From Kaiparowitsia implicata GSE-PSE-MK54-09C (GTDB taxonomy: Bacteria; Cyanobacteriota; Cyanobacteriia; Elainellales; Elainellaceae): a stretch of DNA of 64,000 bases. The position numbers were made by a program, and so were the translations under genes. The stretch spans positions 23,733-87,732 of the forward strand of contig JAHHHI010000079.1 in assembly GCA_019359435.1 (NCBI GenBank), written 5' to 3'. Within the stretch, counting starts at the first letter, position 1. Each line of letters opens with the position of its first letter. The notes under the pieces were generated by a model. It was given only the letters and a program-made list of their open reading frames with translations, did not search any database and had not been told where the DNA came from. Positions 25,015-32,200 of the stretch are shown piece after piece.

Positions 25015-26262
25015 ATGACCGCCCAACTCACCCTCCCCACCTCCACCCTCCCCGGCTATGCCCTACCCCCGGTTCCCCCCCAGGGGACACGCGTCATCTT
25101 GCTGCGTCACGGGCGCAGCACCCTCAACGATGCGGGCTGCTACCAGGGCAGCTCCGACACCTCTGACCTCACCGCCAAGGGGCGACTGGCCTCGCGGCAG
25201 GTGGGTCAGTTTCTCCGCCATTGCCCCATTGATCGCCTCTACGCCAGCCCCCTGGGCCGAGCCCAGCAGACCGTGCAAGAACTGCTGCCCCAGCTAGAGG
25301 CGATCGCCCCACTGCCCATCACCACCACCGAGGTGCTGCGCGAAATCGACCTGCCCGCCTGGGAAGGTCTACGCTACGACGAGGTCAAAACCCGCTTTCC
25401 GGAGGCCTATCGCTGCTGGCAGACTGCGCCGGAGCAGTTTGCCATGGGATGGGGAGATGGGGGGATGGGGAGATGGGGGGATGGGGAGAACAGTTCCCAG
25501 AAGGACTCAGAATCCCTGATTTACCCCATACGGGATGTCTATCGACGGGCAAGAAAATTTTGGCTGACCGCCCTGCCCCAGCACCGGGGCCAGACGCTGC
25601 TGGTGGTCAGCCATGGCGGCACCATTCAAGCCCTGGTGAATACGGCCCTGGGGCTGCCGATGATGCAGCACCACGACATGCAGCAGACCCACAGCGGCCT
25701 GACGGTGATCGATTTTGCCGCCCCGATCCTAGGCGCTGGCTATCTACACCTGCTCAACCTGACCACCCCCATTGGCGAACCACTGCCCAAGCTCAAAGCC
25801 GGCAAGCAAGGTCTGCGCTTGGTGTTGCTGCCCTGCCAAACCGGGGCTAGCCCCGATGCATCCCTGGCTATGTTACTGAAGGATCACCCCATTGCCGCCT
25901 GCGTGGTCGAAGACCACCCCTGCTACCACCCCAGCCAGCGATGGTCGAAGACCGACTTTGAAAGGCCATCGCTGCTCTCTCACCATCCTGAAACCGTAGC
26001 CCTATCGGTGGGTAGAACCGATTTCCTACACCAATGGCAGCGATTGCTGCTAAAATCCCTCAAGCAAGTTCCCCCCGCCGAGCTGACTACAATAGCAGCG
26101 GTGTGCCACCAAGCCCACGCCGAATCGTTTTTGCGGGGAGTGATGGGCTGCCCCCTGCCGCTGCTGCCCAACACCCTCACGGTGCTTCATTACCCCGGCG
26201 TCGGAGTGCGGCCTATCCTTCAGACCCTCAACAGCAGACCCATCCCCACCAGCTCCGACTAA
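25015..26262 (+). CDS. Histidine phosphatase (phosphoglycerate-mutase fold) with C-terminal extra domain
   Basis: 415 residues. The first domain (about 22-245) is a histidine phosphatase: Leu-Arg-His-Gly-Arg-Ser with catalytic H32, Ser-Pro-Leu-Gly-Arg-Ala near 79, the acid Glu in Arg-Glu-Ile-Asp-Leu-Pro-Ala-Trp-Glu, and H200 in Val-Ser-His-Gly-Gly. The remaining 165 residues look like a second, degenerate copy of the same fold without the His pair, as in the double-domain phosphatases known from cyanobacteria. Residues 145-159 (Gly-Trp-Gly-Asp-Gly-Gly repeats) are encoded by a 16-bp minisatellite and interrupt the domain. In the cluster it may remove phosphate from a sugar or lipid carrier (inference). 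Confidence 0.83.
   Translation: MTAQLTLPTSTLPGYALPPVPPQGTRVILLRHGRSTLNDAGCYQGSSDTSDLTAKGRLASRQVGQFLRHCPIDRLYASPLGRAQQTVQELLPQLEAIAPLPITTTEVLREIDLPAWEGLRYDEVKTRFPEAYRCWQTAPEQFAMGWGDGGMGRWGDGENSSQKDSESLIYPIRDVYRRARKFWLTALPQHRGQTLLVVSHGGTIQALVNTALGLPMMQHHDMQQTHSGLTVIDFAAPILGAGYLHLLNLTTPIGEPLPKLKAGKQGLRLVLLPCQTGASPDASLAMLLKDHPIAACVVEDHPCYHPSQRWSKTDFERPSLLSHHPETVALSVGRTDFLHQWQRLLLKSLKQVPPAELTTIAAVCHQAHAESFLRGVMGCPLPLLPNTLTVLHYPGVGVRPILQTLNSRPIPTSSD
25446..25490 (+). repeat. 16-bp minisatellite inside coding sequence
   Basis: The unit GGATGGGGAGATGGGG occurs at 25447-25462 and 25463-25478, followed by 11 bases of a third unit. It encodes the Gly/Asp/Trp-rich residues 145-159 of the histidine phosphatase. 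The complementary motif (CCCCATCCCCCCATCC) is in the spacer just before the gene (about 24980-25003). Because 16 is not a multiple of 3, gain or loss of one unit would shift the frame. Confidence 0.85.
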
Positions 26263-26313
26263 CCCCACCTACTCGCCCACTCCCCCACTCCCTCCCCCCA
26301 GGAGACTCCCGCC

Positions 26314-27378
26314 ATGCAACGCCATACCGCCTCGCCCATTCTTGTCACCGGAGCTGCTGGCTTTATTGGTTTTCACGTTTGCCAAGCCCTGCTTGACCAG
26401 GGACAGGCCGTGGTGGGCGTAGACAACCTCAACGCCTACTACGATGTAAATCTCAAACTGGCTCGGCTCGACGAACTGCGGCCCAACCCAGGGTTTAGGT
26501 TTGAGCGAGTGGACTTGAGCGATCGCCCTGCCACTGAGCAGCTCTTTACCCACCATCGGCCCCAGCGGGTCATCCACCTGGCGGCCCAGGCTGGCGTGCG
26601 CTATTCCATCGAAAACCCCCACGCCTACGTCGATAGCAACCTGGTGGGGTTCATGAACGTGCTCGAAGGCTGCCGTCACCAGGGGGTTGAGCACCTAGTA
26701 TACGCCTCCTCTAGCTCGGTCTATGGGGCCAACCGCACCCTGCCCTTTGCCACCAACCAAAACGTAGACCAGCCCATCAGCCTCTACGCCGCCACTAAAA
26801 AGGCCAACGAACTGATGGCCCACACCTACAGCCACCTCTACGGCATTCCCACCACCGGGCTGCGGTTTTTTACGGTCTACGGCCCTTGGGGCAGGCCCGA
26901 TATGGCCCTGTTTAAGTTCACGCAGGCGATCGCCGAGGGCAAGCCGATTCAGCTCTACAACTACGGCCAGATGGAGCGCGACTTCACCTACATCGACGAC
27001 ATTGTCGATGGCGTGGTGCGGGTGCTGGCTCAGCCGCCAGCGGCTGCCATCCTCAACGACACCGACAACGATGCCTTTGCCCCAGCCCCCCACCGCCTGT
27101 TCAACATTGGCAACCACCGCCCGGTGGCCCTGCTGCACTTCGTTGAAACCCTAGAAGCCGCCCTAGGCATCGCCGCCCAAAAGCAACTGCTGCCCATGCA
27201 GCCGGGGGATGTACCCGCCACCTACGCCGACATTGCCGACCTCACTGCCGCCGTTGGCTTTCAGCCCGGCACCCCGATTGAGGTGGGCATTCCCAAATTT
27301 GTGGCGTGGTACCGCCAGTATCACAACATCAAAAGCGGTGGCTCTGTCGGTTTGCAGAAACCACCGCCTCATAAATAA
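26314..27378 (+). CDS. NAD-dependent sugar epimerase, UDP-glucuronate 4-epimerase type
   Basis: 354 residues, extended short-chain dehydrogenase. The NAD site is Thr-Gly-Ala-Ala-Gly-Phe-Ile-Gly (about 12-19), the catalytic pair is Tyr-Ala-Ala-Thr-Lys (about 151), and Asn-Leu-Asn-Ala-Tyr-Tyr-Asp-Val-Asn-Leu-Lys near residue 42 is the stretch typical of UDP-glucuronate 4-epimerases, which make UDP-galacturonate. The Arg-Asp-Phe-Thr-Tyr-Ile-Asp-Asp segment near 220 is also typical. It closes the cluster and could supply galacturonate or a related uronate to the glycosyltransferases. Ends 11 bp from a convergent gene. Confidence 0.85.
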   Translation: MQRHTASPILVTGAAGFIGFHVCQALLDQGQAVVGVDNLNAYYDVNLKLARLDELRPNPGFRFERVDLSDRPATEQLFTHHRPQRVIHLAAQAGVRYSIENPHAYVDSNLVGFMNVLEGCRHQGVEHLVYASSSSVYGANRTLPFATNQNVDQPISLYAATKKANELMAHTYSHLYGIPTTGLRFFTVYGPWGRPDMALFKFTQAIAEGKPIQLYNYGQMERDFTYIDDIVDGVVRVLAQPPAAAILNDTDNDAFAPAPHRLFNIGNHRPVALLHFVETLEAALGIAAQKQLLPMQPGDVPATYADIADLTAAVGFQPGTPIEVGIPKFVAWYRQYHNIKSGGSVGLQKPPPHK

Positions 27379-27389
27379 ACTAAACAATT

Positions 27390-27770
27390 TTAAGGCGTCC
27401 TGGGCTGGGCGCGGTTGGGGCCACCAGCCCAGGGGGGCCGTCCTGGGCCATTGCGAATCACAAGCACCTCGCCGCTGGCGCGGGTGATGCGGTAGGCGTC
27501 AAATTCGCCGTTGTCGTACTCCCCCACCACGGTCAGCTGTTCCCCTGGGGCGATGTTAATTTCCTGGTACCAGCGGGGGCCCGCATCGACGATGATCTCG
27601 CCAGATCCGTCGCTCAGGGTAAAGTTATTGCCCACCACGCCGTCGACTCTGCCAGAAATAGCAATGCCATCCTGCTGTCGCAGCGATTGAATGGGTACGG
27701 TTTGGGCCAAGAGGGGAGAGCCTACACCTAGGACGACGGTGAGGCCAGCAATGGCTGCTAGAAATTTCAT
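27390..27770 (-). CDS. Secreted OB-fold-like small protein
   Basis: 126 residues with a clear Sec signal peptide (Met-Lys-Phe-Leu, hydrophobic core, cleavage after Leu-Ala-Gln near 23). The mature part (about 30-105) has the alternation and motif spacing of a bacterial OB-fold (Gly-Arg-Val-Asp-Gly-Val-Val-Gly-Asn-Asn-Phe-Thr-Leu, Val-Gly-Glu-Tyr-Asp), as in YgiW/YdeI-like and related periplasmic proteins. The tail is rich in Gly, Pro and Arg. Function unknown; possibly ligand or metal binding in the periplasm. Convergent with the epimerase gene, so not part of that operon. Confidence 0.65.
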   Translation of the reverse strand: MKFLAAIAGLTVVLGVGSPLLAQTVPIQSLRQQDGIAISGRVDGVVGNNFTLSDGSGEIIVDAGPRWYQEINIAPGEQLTVVGEYDNGEFDAYRITRASGEVLVIRNGPGRPPWAGGPNRAQPRTP

Positions 27771-27933
27771 ATTCCTAAACTGCTTAAGGACACAACCGAA
27801 CCATGGCAGAAATGACGCTGTTTTGGCTTCTATCGATGGGCGGATAATATACAGCGAATTCGGGGTTTATGATGCACAGTAGCAGCAATGTGTGAACCAA
27901 TGTTCGAGGTATTCAGGATTCATTAATTAAAAA

Positions 27934-28287
27934 TTAAAGTGCTAGTTTGATTAAACCATCACACCAGAAGCAGTAGTCGGGGAAAATAGCCGGGAGCATC
28001 CCACTTTCGACAAAATAGTCAACTGGCGAGTTGACCGTTGCGTAGGCACAGCGCAGACTCAACATCGCATTGACGGAAGCTGTATTCCAGCAAGCACCCG
28101 AGATTTGGAGGCGTCGCCCAATCTGTTTGACAGCCGACTCTACCGCCCCTGAGCCAATGGAACAGAGTTGCTCGCTCTGGTAGGCTCCATAATTGACGAT
28201 GCGAGTTTGATGAGTGCTCAGATAGGCTTCAAAATTGCGGGCTTGCTTGCGCCGACAGTCGGCGAAGAGAGCTTTAGCAGGCTCCAC
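27934..28287 (-). pseudogene. Transposase C-terminal fragment (ISKra4-like)
   Basis: About 117 codons resembling the C-terminus of an ISKra4-type transposase: Ile-Val-Asn-Tyr-Gly-Ala-Tyr-Gln, Gly-Ser-Gly-Ala-Val-Glu-Ser-Ala-Val-Lys-Gln and Arg-Arg-Leu-Gln-Ile-Ser-Gly-Ala-Cys-Trp-Asn, the region with the last catalytic Glu. A stop codon lies in frame just upstream and the N-terminal two thirds are missing, with only unrelated frames up to 28440. No inverted ends are seen. It is a relic of an insertion sequence, next to the sixA promoter. Confidence 0.7.
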
Positions 28288-28446
28288 AGATCAAGGCGGG
28301 CGTTGACCTGATTGCCACTGGGGAAATTGCGGCGAGGGCGCGGCAGTTGAAGCCTTAATTCAGCAGATGAGGAGTCAGGAGGCGAGGGCAGCGGCGATCG
28401 CCCGCTTCCTTTCACTTCGCGAGTATACCCCTACCTTTATCCTCAA

Positions 28447-28947
28447 ATGGCTATCGAACTTTACCTGATCCGCCACGGCCTTGCCGGAGAGCATGGCACC
28501 TATGCCAACGACGATGAGCGACCGCTGACCCCCGAGGGCCAGCAAAAAACCAAGCGCGTGGCCGAAAAGCTGCGATCGCTCGATCTACAGATCAACCTCA
28601 TGCTGACCAGCCCGTTAGTGCGCGCGCGGCAAACCGCTGAGATTCTCTACAGTGCGGGCGTCAGCGCTCAGCTGCAGGAATCGGCTGACCTAGCCCCGAC
28701 AGGCAAGCTAGAGAACTGGCTAGGCTGGTTGGATCAATGGCGGCAAACGGCAGACCAACGGCTGGCGCTGGTGGGGCATGAGCCGTGCCTGAGTGAGTGG
28801 GCGGAGCAGTTGCTTTGGGACTCAGTGGCCCACAGCATCGTGATGAAAAAAGCTGGCGTCATTGGGCTGCTATTGCCAGAAACAGGCGATCCGCGTGGGC
28901 AAAGTCAGATGTTTTGGCTAACGCCGCCGCGCCTGCTGCTGGCGTAG
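28447..28947 (+). CDS. sixA: SixA-type phosphohistidine phosphatase
   Basis: 166 residues, single histidine phosphatase domain. The catalytic loop is Leu-Ile-Arg-His-Gly-Leu-Ala with R9 and H10; R59/R61 lie in Ser-Pro-Leu-Val-Arg-Ala-Arg-Gln-Thr-Ala and the second His is H111 in Val-Gly-His-Glu-Pro. The short length, the Leu-Thr-Pro-Glu-Gly motif and the His-Glu-Pro motif match SixA, which removes phosphate from phosphohistidine of phosphotransfer proteins. It stands alone. The gene differs from the double-domain phosphatase at 25015, so it is not a recent duplicate. Confidence 0.85.
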   Translation: MAIELYLIRHGLAGEHGTYANDDERPLTPEGQQKTKRVAEKLRSLDLQINLMLTSPLVRARQTAEILYSAGVSAQLQESADLAPTGKLENWLGWLDQWRQTADQRLALVGHEPCLSEWAEQLLWDSVAHSIVMKKAGVIGLLLPETGDPRGQSQMFWLTPPRLLLA

Positions 28948-29169
28948 CCAGGTCACAGCTTTCTCTCAGAGCCCGATGCCGCAGACTGCCCGCAACAGAA
29001 CGACACATCGGCTCAAGCGCTTGGGGTGAGGGCGATCGCTCCTCATCTTAGAACTCAAAGCTGGCTTACCCCATTGACAGATCAGGGCTTCTCCGAAACA
29101 TTGGGGAAGTTCATCTTGTTGCGACAAAATAACGCAGGCAGATCCACGCTGGGTCGCTGGGGACTGTTG

Positions 29170-29233
29170 TTTGGATCGGGCGTGGCAAGGCGTCTAGCAC
29201 AAGGCTTCTGGTCGGAATTAACGACACGCCCTA
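29170..29233 (-). repeat. Half copy of the MITE-like element
   Basis: Only 64 bp remain, matching the second half of copy 2 (3238-3301): TTGGATCGGGCGTGGCAA through GACACGCCCTA. The other half is gone. It ends 9 bp before the haemagglutinin ATG, and the element border plus next bases (CTAGGGGGAAG) form a purine-rich stretch that can serve as the ribosome binding site. Confidence 0.8.
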
Positions 29234-29242
29234 GGGGGAAGT

Positions 29243-32200
29243 ATGACAGCAGGCAGAATGCAGGGGCGGCTAGCAGTAGAGTTGATGGGGCTGGCGATCG
29301 CCCTGGGTAGCGCGTGGCGATTAATGCCGGGGGCGATCGCCCAGATTACCCCCAATACGACCTGGGGCTCCGAAGCGTCTACCGTGACGACAGTTGCCCC
29401 CAACCAAGTCGAAATTGACGGCGGGGCCATGCGCGCCACCAATCTATTTCATGACTTTTCTGACTTCAATATTGCGCCGAATGGCAGCGTTTATTTTCGC
29501 AACCCGGCGGGCATCGACATCATTATCACGCGAGTCACAGGTGGCACGGCGTCTAACCTGGATGGCGTACTGGGCGTGTTAGGCCCTGCCGATTTGTTTT
29601 TGCTTAACCCCAGCGGCATTGTGTTCGGCGCGAATGCCACGCTAGATATGCGCGGCGCGTTTGTGGCATCTACTGCCAGTGGCCTGCTGTTTGGCACGCA
29701 AGGCGTGTTTCCGGTGCAGGGGGGCAATGCGCCACCGCTGCTCACCATTCAACCGACAGCGCTGCAATTTACAGAAGCGGCTACGGCGATCGCCCCGATC
29801 ACACTCCAGCCGGGGGCTGCTCTGGCGGTCGATCCAGGCCAAAGTCTGCTGCTGGTAGGCGGCGATGTGACACTCAACAACGGCAGCATGTCGGCGCTAG
29901 GCGGCCACCTTACCCTAGCCGCAGTGGGCGGCCCCGGAACTGTAGCCCTAGATCGGGAGGGCGATCGCCTCGCGGGTCAAGTTCCCAGTGCTTCCCGGGC
30001 TGCCATCACATTGACCAACGCTAGCCAACTAAACGCAGCAGCGGGCGGCGGCAGCATTGCGCTATTTGCTCAGGATCTCTCCCTTAATAATGAAAGTCAG
30101 ATTGTGGGGGGCGTTGCCGACAACCTAGGCACGACAGCCTTACCGGGTGCCACCATCAGCATCAACGCCACCGGAACTACCCGCCTTGATAATCGCAGCC
30201 GCATTCGCAGCGGCACCAGCAGCGGCAGCAGCGCCCCCAGTGGTGGCGATATTCAAGTGCAAACCCGCACGCTAGACCTGCAAAACGGCAGCGCGATCCT
30301 GATGGATCAGCAGGGGGGGGGCGCTGCAGGGCAGCTAACGATCAGTGCTAGCGACTCTGCAACGCTCTCGGGCTGTTCGCCCCCTCAGGGAGACAACGGG
30401 TGTGATTTTTTTAATCGCGACACTCTCACCCGCATCGGGGCTGAGATGGGAGAGTTGGCAACGGGCACCGCTGGGCAGGTTCGCGTCACCACACCCACGC
30501 TGACGATGGATCAGTTTGCTCAGATCAGCTCTTTTTCAGAGGGCAACACCACGGCCAGCGCGCTGGTGGTCAATGTTGACACTGCTACGTTGACCAATGC
30601 CGCACGCATCATCAGCCGGGCTATTGGCCAAGGCAATTCTGGGTCGGTGCAGGTGAATGCAACGGGTACGATTCAGCTTTCGGGACGGGAGCGATCGCTC
30701 GACGCCCGGGGGCGTCGTCGTGATATTGAAAGCGGCATCTATTCAGACACCGCCGAAGAGGGCACCACTGGCAGCGGTGGCGCACTCATCCTCACCGCCG
30801 ATCTGCTGCAGGTGACGAATCGAGCGGAGGTGAGTGGCGAGACGCGAGGACTAGGCGATGGCGGGGCAATTTTCATCACGGCCAATGCTGTAGAAGTGAC
30901 GAATCGAGGACAAATTATTACCCGCACGACGCAGAATGTGGATGGGGTTTCGGGCAATGCAGGCAGCATCACCATAAATACTCGGGGCGGCGATAGCGGC
31001 GGCACGGTGTCAGTGCTGGATGATTCCAGCCGCATTATTGCTGAGGTGGGCAAAAATTCGGCGGGGAATGGCGGTACCGTGCGCATCAATACCGGAACGC
31101 TGACGGTGAATGGTCGAGCGTTGGTGACGGCGGGTAATCGCTCGCGCCTTGCGGCCAACAGCCAGGGCGGAAACGTCATCGTAACCGCAGACGAGGTGCG
31201 GCTGTTGCAAGGCGGGCGGCTAGAAGCCCGCACAGACGCCAGAGGCAACGGCGGCAACATTACGGTGAATACCAATGGGGGATTGGTTTATGTCGCCGGA
31301 CGTCGCGGCAATATCGAAAGCGGCATCCGGGCCGATGCCGTGCCGGACGGCAGTTTTCGCGATGATGTGACTGAAACAGGGGATATTCAAATCACAACCG
31401 GGCGGTTTATCGCCGAAGACGGGGCAGAACTGGGCACTGAGCATCGCGGCACTGGGCAAAGCGGCACCGTAACACTCACAGCTGAGCGGATTCGCATTAG
31501 CGGGGGCAGCACTATTTTTGCCCAGGTGCAGCGGCAGGCCATCGGGGGCAACATTATCATCAACGGGCAGGGGGGCACAATTCTGCTAACGGGGCAGAAC
31601 ACGGCGCTGTCTGCGGCCACGGCGGGCACGGGCAACGCGGGCACGGTGTCTATTCATAATGCCGACACAGTGCGGGTTGTAGACCGAGCCCAGATTGTGA
31701 CCGAAACTCGAACCTCTGGTTCTGGAGATGGCGGGCCCGTGACGATTCAAGCCGGGCGGCTGATTGTGCGCGGGCGATCGCGCGTGTCAGCCAGCAACCG
31801 CTCTCGTGAGCAACCCAGCAGCCAGGGGGGAGACGTATCCGTCATGGCTAACCAGGTGTTGTTGCTAGAGGGCGGGCGGCTAGAAGCGCGCACCACCGGG
31901 GTAGGCAACGGCGGCAGCGTGCGGGTGAATACGCAGGGTGGGCGGGTGTATGCGGCTGGGCGGGTGGGCGAGATTGAAAGTGGACTGAGGGCTGACGCTA
32001 TCCCTGACTCGGGCTTTGGAGATGCGCTCACCCAGGCTGGCAACATTACCATCCGCACCGGGACTTTGATCGCGGAAGATGATGCTGAAATTGCGGTTGA
32101 GCATCGTGGCACCGGGCAGGGCGGCACAGCCACCATCACCGCGAGGCGAATCCGCTTAGGCAGCGGCAGCGCCATTCTGGCGCAGGTGCAAAATCAGGCC

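Noticed and set aside
30739..31275. 178-codon minus-strand ORF inside the haemagglutinin gene (and others like it)
   Set aside because: The repetitive Gly/Thr/Asn-rich coding strand creates long antisense frames; they are shadows.
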